Shown one piece after another: positions 27,158 to 38,469 of a stretch of DNA of 62,134 nucleotides. Positions within the stretch are counted from its first letter, which is position 1. The number at the start of each line of letters is the position of its first letter. Source of the DNA: Dinochytrium kinnereticum. Its lineage: Eukaryota > Chytridiomycota > Chytridiomycetes > Chytridiales > Chytridiaceae. The translations under genes and the position numbers were made by a program. The stretch lies in assembly GCA_027604005.1 (NCBI GenBank), contig JADGJT010000077.1, positions 12,501-74,634 of the forward strand, written 5' to 3'. The notes below the pieces were generated by a model. It made no database searches and was not told where the DNA came from. It was given only the letters and a program-made list of their open reading frames with translations.

Positions 27158-28298
27158 ATGAGCACCTGGCGAGGAAGCGACACCATCTATATTGCATTCA
27201 ACCCAGGTAGGCGAGACGGGCGATTACCCGGTGAAATCCACGCTAACATTCTTTCATCCCTTCCCGCTTGGCATCCCTGGCTGTGCCGTTCACCTTCAAG
27301 GCGCCATAGACCGCGGGGTTCTTTACCACAGCCTCAGGCGCATGGCCGGCTTCAAACTCGCTGGATTCTACCATAACTACGTCTTTGCGACGTTCGCTGA
27401 CATCCCCAGCGCTTCAGCGGGCTTGCAGGCATGCACTCACCTCTCTGGAGTAGCGTCAGTTGAGTTCGCGAGGCAGACGTACTTTGTGCCGTACCCTCAA
27501 CCCGATGATTCGGGTGTGAGCCCCAGTGAGACTCTGCACGTCACGCATCTTCCCCAAAACTATGCGAGAGGCGAGCTCGTCAGCATTGGACTTGGGTTTA
27601 AGGAGTAGGTTTTTTTCGGGGATGCCGAGGACGGGATAGCTTATGTTGATAACGTGGCAACTAACTTTTTTTTCTTCCCGTTTCCCCTTTCTTCAAGCTT
27701 CGAGAGTATTAAGTTCTTTCAGAAGTATTGCTATTTGATGTTCCAGGGTACGGAGGCTGCGAATCACGCGAGGGAGATTTTGCGAGTAGAGACCAACCTC
27801 GTTGTCACGTTCGCCAAAGTTCGTAGGCACGTTTACCCAGTGAAGGCGTTAGAGGACCATTCCATCGCAACCGCAGCTGAAGGATTCGGCGAATACTCTC
27901 CAGAAGGGTCCTTCACCATTTCGCCAGCTCGCACCTCACCAGGAAAATACATGGAGGAATTGAGGCCATGGAACATACCACCTTTCAAGGCGCTCCTCCC
28001 GTTCCAACCCAAACTCTACAGCCCTACTAGCTCTCCGGATGATAGGGTCGCGGAATGGTTGTCGTGCATGGGCACTCTTCCGTCTCGTGACGTTATCGCA
28101 AGGCTTTTCCCGACTGAGAATACCAATCCATCCTCTCTTTATGCCGCAATGATCACAACGGAAAGGGCGGGCGGGACGCGTAAAATGCACGCACCTTTGC
28201 AAGAGATGATCATCAGCAAACACGCGGAAAGCGTGTTGAAAAGTCAGCTATGGGGAGCTCCTTTTGGTCATCAACAGAAACGGGGTCGGTCGGAGTAA
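27158..28298 (+). CDS. Two-RRM RNA-binding protein
   Basis: Three exons fit. Exon 1 runs from ATG 27158 (MSTWRGSDTIYIAFNP); exon 2 starts at GAIDRG after an acceptor near 27300; exon 3 starts at DFESIKFF near 27698. RRM1: beta strand DTIYIAFNPG, helix, then HNYVFATFAD and VASVEFA. RRM2: ETLHVTHLPQNY, then KYCYLMFQGTEAANHAREIL and LVVTFAK. The C-terminal 150 residues are proline-rich with no recognised domain. I do not recognise the orthologue; RNA binding follows from the folds, and the target is unknown. It converges on the cobalamin adenosyltransferase gene, with 132 bp between stops. Confidence 0.68.
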
Positions 28299-28430
28299 GA
28301 AGAGTTGTGGAGTTTTTTTTCTTCTTCATTTCCTTATATTTCAGTGATTCTTCTGGTAGGCCCATAACGGATCCTATATGGTTTTCCCCTCCCTTTCGGT
28401 TCCTTTCTGAATATTTCATTTCAAATACAA

Positions 28431-29429
28431 TCACGCCGATGACGGCGGAACTTGATGCTCATTGCGGTAGATAACCTCAGTCTTGCCCTCCTTCATCGCA
28501 GCGTATCTGGCAGCAGTGAACAAAAAGTCGCTCAACCTGTTAACGTAAACTCCAGCACTTGCGTCCGCGCCTCCACTCTGAACAACCGGAACAATTCGAC
28601 GCTCGGCGCGCCTGCAGATACTTCGCGCGACGTGAAGCGCAGAGCTGGCCTTTCCGCCCGACTTTTATGGGTTAAAAAACAATTTAGGTAAAGAATTAAG
28701 CTGGGGTGCCGAGAGAAGACTGCTATACCGGAATAATAAAGTTGACGAGTCTTGGAAGCTCCTTGTCGAGCTCGTCAATCCAGTCCTCAAGCTCCTTTGC
28801 GAGGTGGCCTTCTTTGTCAAAGTGGGTCTTGTTGATTTTGTTTTCGGATGCCGTCGACCTCGGGGTTGCAATGTTTGAGCCAACGTCTTGCAGTAGGCAC
28901 TGAATCTAAGAAGGTGATAAAAAAAAAAAAAAAAACAGGGTTGAGAAGCTGCTTTCTTAAAGTCATTCTGAAAAATGCAGACCTTTTCAATCTTCTGAGT
29001 AAGTCCATTCTTAGAGTCCTCGCAGTACTCGCGAGCCAGGCTGATGATAAAGTCAATTAAATGTTGTTCCCAGAGCCACCAACCCTAGAGCGCTGCTCAA
29101 CTCATCCGTTGTTCCCAGGGCCTCAAACACTTCATCATCCTTTGGCCTGCGCTCACCGGTGTAAAGAGCAGAGGTCCCTGCAAATACGCAATCAGCGATC
29201 GTTTGGGAAACCCATCAAACCAACCCTTGTCGCCAGTCCTAGTGTATATCTTGAATCTTCGATCCTCCATCACGATCACAGGCCCCCTTGATAAAGCGCT
29301 GAGAGTTCAAGTCAGCCCTCAACGCGAGGCGAGGTCAAACCTGATGATAAAGACTGGACTTTGGATCGCTGGCCTCAAGACAGGTGTTGTCGATGGACGA
29401 CAAACTCTGGTGCAAAATGTTCGGTGCAT
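28431..29429 (-). CDS. MMAB: ATP:cob(I)alamin adenosyltransferase, mitochondrial (PduO type)
   Basis: Six exons (29341-29429, 29225-29298, 29084-29177, 28983-29040, 28729-28905, 28431-28661) give 240 residues. The enzyme transfers the adenosyl group of ATP to cob(I)alamin, making the cofactor of methylmalonyl-CoA mutase in mitochondria. Motifs: [10 protein letters not shown] with the ATP-binding [14 protein letters not shown], the signature [43 protein letters not shown], and [17 protein letters not shown]. The N-terminus ([16 protein letters not shown]) is basic and acid-free, as for mitochondrial import. Its presence means this fungus probably uses vitamin B12, which most Dikarya do not. 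Succinyl-CoA ligase lies two genes upstream. Confidence 0.92.
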
Positions 29430-29519
29430 GCTGACCCCCAATTCCCGATCTCGCACAAGTTTTTCTTCTTGTTTCTCATTGTTTTATTTCGATATAAACT
29501 GGCGCTAAAAGAGAAATGC

Positions 29520-30730
29520 TCATTGCATCGCTGCCTGCATGCCCTGGAATGCCATCGGGTTCATATTCAAATCCGCAAAGTACGCGTGCTGGAGAGCATC
29601 CCTCGCCGATATTCTCATGTGGGGCTGATACTGAACCATGCGAGATAGCAGATCCAGAGCGTAAGGGTCAAGCATGGGGAGTTTCGAGGAGAGAAGTTGA
29701 GGGGGGAAGAACGGGAAGTTCTTTTTGAACTCGGGAAGCTCCGACACATGAGGCCAGGTAGCCTCAGTGGGAGTGCCAAGGAGTTTGAAGATCTTTTGAA
29801 GCTGGTCCTCGTTGGTCTTTCCTGGGAACAACGGCTTTCCAGAGTACATCTCTGCCATGATGCATCCGGCTGACCATATGTCGATGGAGGTGGAGTAATT
29901 TCTTGATCCGAGAAGTACGTCAGGAGCGCGGTACCAAAGCGTCACGACCTCGTTAGAGAATGTGTTGACAGGAATACCGAATGCTCTTGCGAGACCAAAA
30001 TCGGCGAGCTTGAGTTCCAGTTTCTGGTTGATGAGCTACGGGCAGAGTGCGTTGGTTGGTTGGTTCGCAGTTCATAACAAGCTTTTCACTTCCTTACCAA
30101 GTTCTGTGGCTTAAGGTCCCGATGCAATACCCTGCATTTGATTACGAAAAGATCGTGTCAGCGATAAAAAAGATTGAAACAAGCTGAACCTGTTCTCATG
30201 ACAGAACGCGATACCAGTCAGAAGCTGTTGCATAAAGGTCTTGCAAAGATGCGGCTGAAGAGCGCTGTTGGCCCCCTGAGTGTCCATGAACTTTTTCAAG
30301 TCCTTGATGACAGAGCGTCAGCACAATCGACATCTCCAGAAGTGAGTCATCCTCACCATGTCCATGAACTCGAATATGAGGGTGAGTGTCTTCTCGGTGT
30401 GGATAACATCGTACAGTCGAACTATGTTGTTGTGCTTCAACTCCTTCATCAGCGAAATCTCCCTGATGGCGGTCGATGGTGCTCCCTCCTCAGGATCCAG
30501 ATGAATCTCCTTCAGCGCAACAATGTCGCCGGTGAGCCTGTTCCTCCCCTTGTAGACGGTGGCATAGGTTCCCTGCAGGTCAGCAGCAGCAGAGCGGGCA
30601 GTCAGCACCACACCCTCCTCCGAGCCGGACGCTTACCTCTCCCAGCTTCTCCTGACGCAGATATCGCTGCAGCGGGGATCGCAATGCGCTGTTAGCGTGC
30701 GTCAATCGTCTGGACGGCACCAACCTCCAT
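29520..30730 (-). CDS. PHO85: PHO85/CDK5-type cyclin-dependent kinase
   Basis: Six exons (30725-30730, 30637-30666, 30357-30572, 30190-30302, 30098-30131, 29520-30035) give 304 residues, matching yeast Pho85 (305). Pho85 is the cyclin-dependent kinase of phosphate, glycogen and cell-cycle control. Motifs: [11 protein letters not shown], catalytic K33, the cyclin-binding PSTAIRE helix (44-50), [19 protein letters not shown], and the [15 protein letters not shown]-loop end. The first coding exon is only ATG-GAG, joined across a 58-nt intron with a CGCTAAC branch point; no in-frame ATG precedes LRQEKLGEG otherwise. The C-terminus ends FQGMQAAMQ. Confidence 0.92.
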
Positions 30731-30821
30731 TCCTCGTTGGGTCTCGTCTCTGGGTTCTGCTTCAAGCGCAAAGCTGAAATGTGGCAACAGTTTCACAAAA
30801 GAGGTTCAAGCGTTTGTTGTT

Positions 30822-32243
30822 TTAGATCAGACCAGCCTCGCTCATGGCGCGCTTCATGAACACACCGAGCTTTGCGGGCGACGCGGTGACGTGCACCTCG
30901 GCCTTCTCGAGGGCCGCGACCTTGTCCTCCGCCTTGCCCTTGCCCCCAGAGATGATGGCACCGGCGTGTCCCATGCGGCGACCAGGTGGCGCTGTTCTGC
31001 CAGCAATGAACGAGACAACAGGCTTCGGGTTGGGCAGCGAGAGGTTGTGCTGAATGAGGTACTCGGCGGCTTCTTCCTCAGCAGACCCACCAATTTCTCC
31101 GATGAGGATGATGCCTGTTTGGTTTTTTGTTACAAACGATTGCTGGTTCTATGAGAAAGAGTGGAGAGTATTTACCCTTGGTTTCTGGGTCCTTCAAGAA
31201 GACGTTCAGGGAGTCAATGAAGTTGGTGCCGTTGAAGGGATCACCTCCAATTCCGATGCAAAGGGACTGTCCAAGGCCGACGGCGGTGGTTTGGGCAACG
31301 GCCTCATAGGTGAGGGTTCCAGAACGCGAAACGATACCTACAAACAGCGGTCAACAGACTTGACGGCAACCTAAAAAACAAAAAAAAAACAAGAAAAAAG
31401 GAAGCTTCTCCTTTCAACTAACCAATGGTCCCCTTCTTGTGGATGTGTCCAGGCATAATTCCAATCTTGCATTCCTCAGGTTTAATGATTCCAGGGCAGT
31501 TAGGACCGATAAGCCTGGTCTTGCTCTGGGTACGCAGAACCTGAGTGACCTGAAAGCAAAAGGACGGTTACGACATAACGCAAGTCAATCTCGTTCAAAC
31601 ATACCCTGACCATGTCCTGCTGAGGAATACCCTCAGTGATGCAAACGGCCAAGGGAACTTCAGCCTCGATAGCCTCAATGATAGCTTTCGCGGCGTAAGG
31701 AGGGGGGACGTAGATGGCAGAAGCATGGGGCTTCACCTCCTGCATGGCCTATTTGCAATCGTGATCAGATCCCGCGATGCATGACAGACAAGAATATACC
31801 TCCTTGACAGACGCAAAGACAGGAAGACCGAGGTGGGTAGAACCAGCCTTCCCCGGGGACACACCGCCCACCATGTTGGTTCCATACTCAATCGCCTGCT
31901 TGGAGTGGAAGGTTCCCTGCAAAACATCATGCCACCGTTAATCGCCATTCCTCCCAAAGAGAATATCAACCACCAGCCACAGCCAATACTAGAAAACAGA
32001 AAGAGAGCCGTTATTCCTCGAACCTGCTTGCCGGTGAAGCCCTGGCAGATCACGCGGGTGTTCTTGTTGATAAGCATGTTGATCGCGGACGCCTCGTACC
32101 CGGCGGCGGTCGAGTACGCTCTCGCGCCTGCAGCACCGGCGGAGGAGGGGGGAGTCAGCGGTTAGTTATATGGGCGGCGCGGATGGGGTGATGGGCGATG
32201 TGGGATGCTTACTCTGGATCAGCACTCGTTGGTTTCGGAGCAT
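30822..32243 (-). CDS. SUCLG1: Succinyl-CoA ligase alpha subunit, mitochondrial
   Basis: Seven exons (32213-32243, 32024-32127, 31800-31916, 31605-31748, 31423-31549, 31176-31337, 30822-31114) give 325 residues. With the beta subunit it converts succinyl-CoA, ADP or GDP and phosphate to succinate and nucleoside triphosphate in the citric acid cycle. Motifs: the CoA-binding Rossmann segment [53 protein letters not shown], and the phosphohistidine loop [16 protein letters not shown]. The N-terminus [17 protein letters not shown] is a typical mitochondrial targeting sequence with a predicted cleavage near RAYS. Confidence 0.95.
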
Positions 32244-32493
32244 CGTTGGAGAAGGCAAGCGAGCGAGGAGAAAGGAAAAAATCGCAGCACTGAATGGTGG
32301 GACAACTTCATTGACTTTCCGCGACCTTTAATGCAGTAATTGTCTGCAGCCGAGCGACCACGGAACGAACGAACGATGCGACGCGCTGCGATGCGTCAGG
32401 GCGAGACCATGCGCAGGAGAGGGCTAGGCTGCTGCATGCATGTTGGAGCCTTTTCTCCACCAACTTATATTTATTGCTGCTGACAAGAGGAGC

Positions 32494-34651
32494 CTACACC
32501 AGGCGCTGAACAACAACGGCGTTCAAGAGGTTCGCGTCCTTCAACGTCTGCGCCTTATCCGAGAGGTCCTTGTTTGGGAACGTTGTCTGCAGAACAAAGT
32601 TCCGTCCAGCCTCGGCGGGATGCATGCTGTGAGAGCGGAATTTGGAGGTTATGTTTCGGAATGATTGCAAAAATTAAAATACCTGACGATAGAGTTGTAG
32701 AGATCTTGAACGGTATGATGGTGATTGAGCTTCACAACCATCCTGCCAGTCGCGGTAAGTTAAAAAGCTCTTGGGTGTAGTTTTCAATAAAAAAGGGTAT
32801 ACAAACCTCGTCCCATTGGCAAGTCTAACTTGAATAGAGGTGGAAGGCGCTGCCGCATCAACCGTAACGGCAGGGACCGACGGTGAAGCCACGGCTGATG
32901 CTGAAGGGAACGCACCAGGCATAGACGCACTCCCGCTTGTCGAGCCGCTCGTCACACCGCCCAGGCGATGACCAGATCCCGAGAAGGAAGCAGCCGGCTT
33001 CTTTGCAGACGGCTTGTAATCCTCCTCAAGGCGATGTTCAACTTTAACTTCCACAGGTTGCCCATATTCAACGTTGAGCAAAGATGTTGGTGCACGTCTG
33101 TCATTTCCAGGGAGGTGAGTGAAAAAGCATCACAATACTGGATTACCCGCTGTTGATAGCACGCAATATCTCCTCGTTCTTTGGATCCGAGTAGCTCATA
33201 AGGGGACCATCCTCAATGCTGAAGCCATTGCGCCAAAAGGTCAACCGTCTTTCGACCTATGATAAATTTAATAAAATCTTCAAGGCATCATCACCAACGC
33301 ATTCTTGCTCACGCTCCACCTCAGGCCCAGGGATAGACACCGACGGAGTATCGTCGCTTCCCAGTTTGAAACCTGCACAATTAATTAGTAAAAATACACC
33401 AACGTTCGAAAAAAAAAGGCACCTTGACCAGCAAAAATAGGTTTGGCCTTCTTTTCCGGCTCCTCCTCTTGCGGCTTCCTAAAGCAGTGACATGAAGGTG
33501 TAAAAGTACAGTGAACCCAGGAGCATTACACAGATTCGACAAACCTAGATGCTTTCGAGAGAATATCTTTCACAAGATCCGTAGCACCTTTCTTCTCCTT
33601 TGGCCCACCCTGCAAAGCCACCCCTGACTTCTCCCCACCAGCAAAGTAATTCTGGGACTCATCGTCGTCGTCATCCATCTGATTCGCAAGATCCCTAAAT
33701 GTTCTAATAGGTCTACTCCAGCATTATTATTCGCGTTAGTCCTTAACGCAAATATATAAATCCTGAAGAAACTGATGATAATTGGACTCACCCTTTTCCT
33801 TTTGAAGAACCAGCCGGGGCGGGTGCGGTAGCGCTCGTGCTGGCCTTGTTTGAAGCCTCAACCTCGTCCATATCGTCGTCACCCTCATCCTCAGATGGCT
33901 TCTCAAAGAATGCGGCGATGGCAGCCTAGTAGAGATCTCGCATCAGTTACCCATCAATCAAACCATGGATTAATAAAACTCACATCCAGATCGTTGGCAG
34001 AGGCCGCAAGAAAATGCTTTGCAACATCAATCGGAGCGCCAGTGACTGCGCTGAACTGGGCGACATTCTCGTCGGAAACAGCCTAAACAGCGTGATGAAA
34101 TTTAAGTGTCATTCAACAGGGAATGAAGGGTGGGAGGCTTACAACTTCCTCAGCAGAGTGTCGCTTTATCAAAACCTCAAGCTGAACCTTATCCGCGCCG
34201 CGAAGCTCATCAACCTTCTTACCCTTCTTAAAGAACATAAAGGTGGGCATGGCCGTGATGCCATACTTCTGTGCCGTCACCTGTGAGAGGAAACATCAGT
34301 GCCGAGTCCACGCGGAAACTCCGAACCTTCAGTTTGTCCACATCCACAGCCAAGAATCCAACATTAGCGTAAGTAGTAGACAGCTGCTCGACAAACGGCT
34401 TGATAACTTTGCATGGCCCGCACCTATCGATTGCAATGTTCATCACAAGGGTTGAATGCGCCACCCCTTCACATACCATTCCGCAAAGAAATCGACAACA
34501 ATCTACACCATCCATTCGCAAGCATCAAGGCAGAAGGTCAGCAACATAGCGGAGTGGCCGTCAAATACTCGCGGCTTACCAGGTCGTGCTCGCGGAAAGG
34601 TCCGATGGCCGTCTGGAACTCGTCGTCCCTTCCAATCTGCTTCACAGGCAT
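32494..34651 (-). CDS. Thioredoxin fused to p47/Shp1 (Trx-UBA-SEP-UBX)
   Basis: Thirteen exons (34580-34651, 34477-34502, 34327-34423, 34143-34280, 33984-34082, 33792-33925, 33545-33715, 33423-33478, 33320-33372, 33147-33256, 32807-33097, 32683-32742, 32494-32626) sum to 1440 nt, 479 residues. Residues 1-111 are a complete thioredoxin with W33-CGPC-K38 and cis-Pro P77. Residues 112-479 are a full-length p47/Shp1, the adaptor of the Cdc48/p97 ATPase: UBA (from [16 protein letters not shown]), acidic and phospho-acceptor linker, SEP (from [16 protein letters not shown], about 283-345) and UBX (from [10 protein letters not shown] to the end). Joining exon 4 to exon 5 is phase 0. The UBA exon has no ATG, and a stop (TAG) lies directly before it in frame, so p47 cannot start on its own there. 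Confidence 0.85.
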
Positions 34652-34678
34652 TTCGAACTGCAAAAAATTTATAACTGA
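34652..34678. promoter_or_regulatory. 27-bp divergent spacer, Trx-p47 / GRASP
   Basis: Only 27 bases separate the ATG of the thioredoxin-p47 gene (34651, minus) from the ATG of the GRASP gene (34679, plus). Initiation for at least one must lie inside the other gene or leaders must be almost absent. Co-regulation is inferred. Confidence 0.5.
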
Positions 34679-36342
34679 ATGGGCGGAGCTCAGTCAACAG
34701 ATGCCTTCGACGGGGAGGCGGAGACCCGCGGATTCCATGTGCTGAAGGTGCGTGTTGCGGGAAAGATTTCTCTGCCTGGATGTTTGCGATGAGGTGCTGA
34801 ATGAGCGTTGATGGTAGGTGCGATCGGCATCACCAGCGGAGAAGGCAGGCCTGCAGCCTTTCTTTGACTACATAATCGCTGTGAATAACTTGTAAGGATA
34901 TCCTGATCCTGATTCCTGTGTGCATGCCTAACCCACTCTGATTACAGGAGAATAGTAAGATATATTATTTCGTAAATGTGATCGCTGACGGAAGAAGGAC
35001 GATGAGGGCCTCGCGCTTATTCACGCTGTTCAAGAGAGTGATGGGGAGCCCATCTCACTTGTCGTCTGGAACATAAAGACACGATCGGCAAGAGGTTTCA
35101 TTTTTTTTAATGACTATCTTTTAATAGCAATTCTATTAGAGTTAATGCTATATCCAAACAATGGCTCCATTGGCTGCAATGTCAGATTATGCGATCACTC
35201 CCAAGCGAGTACGCATGTCTGGCATGTTTTGGCTGTCCATGAAAACAGTCCTGCACAGCAATCTGGGCTTCATCCCGAGACAGACTACATACTTGGTGTT
35301 GGCGGGCACACGCTGAGTGAAAAGGACTCTCTGTTGAACCTGGTGGAGACCAACATTGGAAGCGTCCTGAACTTTTTTGTCTACAGCTCCGTGCTTGACT
35401 CTGTAAGAGAAGTGAGGCTGATTCCTCTTAGAGGTTGGGGTGGTCCGGGATGGTATGATGCGTTTCGTTTATCTCAACATTATACGTTTCTTTGTTCTGA
35501 GTTTGCCCCATAACTATAGCCTCGGCTGCGACATTGGATTCGGACCTCTTCACGCACTACCCCACCTCATGGACCAGCAGCAGATTGAAAAGGAGAGAGA
35601 AAGCGAAAGGCAAAGATCTGCATCTCTCCCCGAAAAGGCCGACATATCCCTCGCACCACCCCCACAATCGGGCTTTATCCCCAGAAACGGCCCCATCATG
35701 AAAGTACTAACTAAGGGTCGGTCTGTTCTCCCCAACAACCCGCCGAGCGCCCAACTCATTGTGAATACGCAGTCGTCAAAAAACCATCATCATGATCACT
35801 CTCACAGCAACGGCTCTCACGACCACGGCGGGAATTCAAATAAGATGAACCAGATAGTGGCGAATAGAGTAGGGAGCTCTTTTGGGCATCAGGAGCATGA
35901 TCATGGGCATGGAGAGCATGAGGGGCATGGACACGATGAACATAGCCATCACGGTCATGATCATAGCCATGGTCAGAGAGGGCATGGGCATGAAGAGGCA
36001 CTGCCGGTTGACACGCACAAACATGATGAGCAAAACCATCATGGCCACGATCGCAGCGAAACCAGTCACGGCAGTCATGATCAGCGCGGCCACGATCACG
36101 GCCACGGTCAAAGCGGGCATGATGAGCAAAGTCATCACTCCCATGATGGTCCGAATGGCTATAGTCATGATGAGGCTTTACTCGGCGATGCTCTTGGACA
36201 AGATGAGCAGAGCCATAACGGCCATAATCACGGCAACGATCAAAATGGGCATGTGCGTGAGGATGTCCCGCGCGCTGACGCGCATGGTTCAACACATGAG
36301 CACCACCGCGTCGCGAGCGATGGCCATGACCACCACCACTAA
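34679..36342 (+). CDS. GRASP55/65 Golgi stacking protein with histidine-rich tail
   Basis: Six exons (34679-34747, 34818-34891, 34948-34954, 34998-35094, 35140-35452, 35520-36342) give 460 residues. GRASP proteins tether Golgi membranes and act in unconventional secretion. The N-terminus MGGAQS fits N-myristoylation. PDZ1 contains GFHVLKV, SPAEKAGLQPFFDYIIAVNN and ISLVVWNIKTR; PDZ2 contains GSIGCNVRLC, HVWHVLAV, NSPAQQSGL, RGWGGPG and the GRASP signature LGCDIGFGPLH. Exon 3 is only 7 nt; exon 4 could instead begin at 34995. The C-terminal 190 residues (from about 35780) hold some 50 histidines in HDH, HGH and HSHH patterns, unlike the Ser/Pro-rich tails of animal GRASPs. Confidence 0.88.
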
Positions 36343-36601
36343 TGACAACTTGTTATGTTAATACTGACCGTGATGGTACTCACCTCTCAACGTAACTCTG
36401 CATAAGTTCTCCCTTAGCCAGACCCAGTAAGCAGGGCTGATATAGGTAAGTCCATGCAAGCACCCGTCACCAATGGTTTGCAAACGTGAAGAAGCATTTG
36501 TCCACACAAATCGATCCCTTCGAAATCATCCAAAAAAACCGCAAACCCAACACTGAAAGCCTAAAGCCCACACCCACACCAAGCTGGCCTCCTTCAAATC
36601 T

Positions 36602-38180
36602 ATGGACCTGGAGGTGGTGGTCCGCGAATCGCAGGTAACTCAATCCGTCCGCTCATTCACCGCTGTTCGCTTCTTGGCGAGGCTCACTTTCCTCATCCGA
36701 TCCCTTGTCCCAATTTCAGGCGATCGTGGCTCCACGCAGAGATTTGGTTCCTCTCACTTCGTATCAGCGAATAGTTTCAGCATGCGGCGGAGCGTTTCTT
36801 GTTGCTCTGCTTGGTGAGTTGGCGGTGCTTGTTTGGAACCCTGATGTATGGATGACTGAGCCCCCTCCCCCTAACAGTCACGCCTTTTGATGTCGTCAAG
36901 ACCCGCATGCAGTATGGAATCACATCGTCTATAGGGGGTTCAATGGGTGGTGGAAACATAAACATGATGATTGGCGGCGCAGAGCGGTCTGTCTCGGGGA
37001 CCGTGGTTAGTTTCTTTCCTTACGGTCATTAGGGTTGGATCGTACCTGATGGCTGACGATTTTTGGTAGAGCGCTTTGTTCCAGATCTCAAGATATGAGG
37101 GTGTTTCAACCCTGTGGAGAGGCCTTACACCGACACTGTGAGTTTCATCTCCTGTCTTCTTATTTTCTCATGCTCGACAATAGCATTCTTCAGGGCCCGT
37201 CAACAGTAATCTACTACTTGGGCTATGAGAAGATCCGAGATCGATTACTGCAAAATCAAAGCACTGCAGGTGCAGCGCCTCTAATAGCAGGAAGTGCAGC
37301 AAGAAGTAAGACCACCTAACTCCTCGAATCACCCCTAACATGACCAAAAAGCCCTAGCAGCAATATGTATATCGCCAGTCGAGCTCATCCGCACGCGCAT
37401 GCAAGCTTCAACGTCAAGTAGCGATGTAAAGCAGCTCATTGAGGAGGTATCGGCCATGACTCGAACCTGCGGTGTCTTATCGCTCTGGAGAGGGCTGGTC
37501 CCTACCCTTTGGCGGGATGTGCCGTTTTCAGGTTGGTCGTCTCCCTCCGACTATCCCCCCATGGTATTTTGGCAATGGTGTCATCTCACGCTTTTTGTAC
37601 CAGCTCTGTACTGGGTGTCCTATGAATGGCTGATTCAGGAGTCAAGACGACGGAATATGTTTGCGGGGCATGAGTTTTGGGGTCCTTTTGCTGCAGGAGC
37701 TGCTGCAGGGACGGTATGAGCCCTTTGCTTTTAACCTTTATTTTATTTTTTTTACTGACAGCCTTCGAAGCTCGCTGCAATAGTTACGACTCCGTTTGAT
37801 GTCGCAAAGACGCTACAGCAAGCTGTTAGACATGACGAACCAGGTGGGTGCTTGCTATTTTTATTCTTCCCTATCCCTTTACTTGTTTTCTTTCCCTTTT
37901 AACAAGTTAAAATAGGCTCCGGAAAGCCACCCATGAAGAACTTTGGTATGATTGGGGTTATGCGATCAATCGTTTCAACGAATGGATTGGTTGGATTATT
38001 CCGCGGGTTATCCCCTCGAATCGCTAAGGTCGCGCCTTCATGTGCCATTATGATATCGAGTGGGTTCCTCGCATTTCCTTGTTTTGTGTCAACTAACCCT
38101 CGAAATTTGTAGCCTACGAATTCGGAAAACGGTTCTTTGAGAAGCAAAATGAAAGGATCGCTTCGACACCTCCAAGCTAA
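36602..38180 (+). CDS. MTM1: Mitochondrial carrier, Mtm1/SLC25A39-40 type
   Basis: Ten exons can be laid out: 36602-36634, 36720-36813, 36878-37005, 37070-37137, 37184-37305, 37352-37531, 37604-37713, 37762-37843, 37916-38059, 38113-38180. The protein has three carrier repeats with signatures [18 protein letters not shown] and PFDVAKTLQ, each followed by a GLxxLWRGL-like helix ([33 protein letters not shown]). The Gly/Met-rich loop in repeat 1 and the [17 protein letters not shown] block place it near Mtm1/SLC25A39, linked to glutathione import and manganese/iron handling in mitochondria. Start at [10 protein letters not shown] is the first ATG; substrate is inferred from family. Confidence 0.85.
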
Positions 38181-38469
38181 CTTATTACCCATTCACTTCA
38201 CATTTGCCCTTTTAACCATCTTGTAAACTATACACCAATAAGCCCCGCTTTTCCCCCTTACGCCACTTTCTTTTCTCTATTTAGGCAAAGGTTCAACTCG
38301 CTGCCAGCTAACAAAGAAGAATAAAAGTACTGTATACTTCGCAATACCATCAATACTGGTATCCCAAACTTGTGAGATTATGTTATTGAAATCAGAAAAA
38401 TATAAGTACAGAGACACCGCTCCCTCTTCTTTCACCCGAAACCCCTCCCCAACACCTTGGGCCAAGGGA

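Noticed and set aside
34143..34651. Thioredoxin as a separate gene from p47
   Set aside because: Exon 4 ends in a good donor, the next exon joins in phase, and the UBA exon has no start codon and a stop just upstream. A separate thioredoxin is kept only as an intron-retention product.
35756..36361. Long overlapping frames on both strands over the His-rich region (35756-36295 minus, 35882-36361 plus)
   Set aside because: They are shadows of the CAT/CAC-rich coding sequence: low-complexity Met/Ile or Asp/Arg text with no family match.
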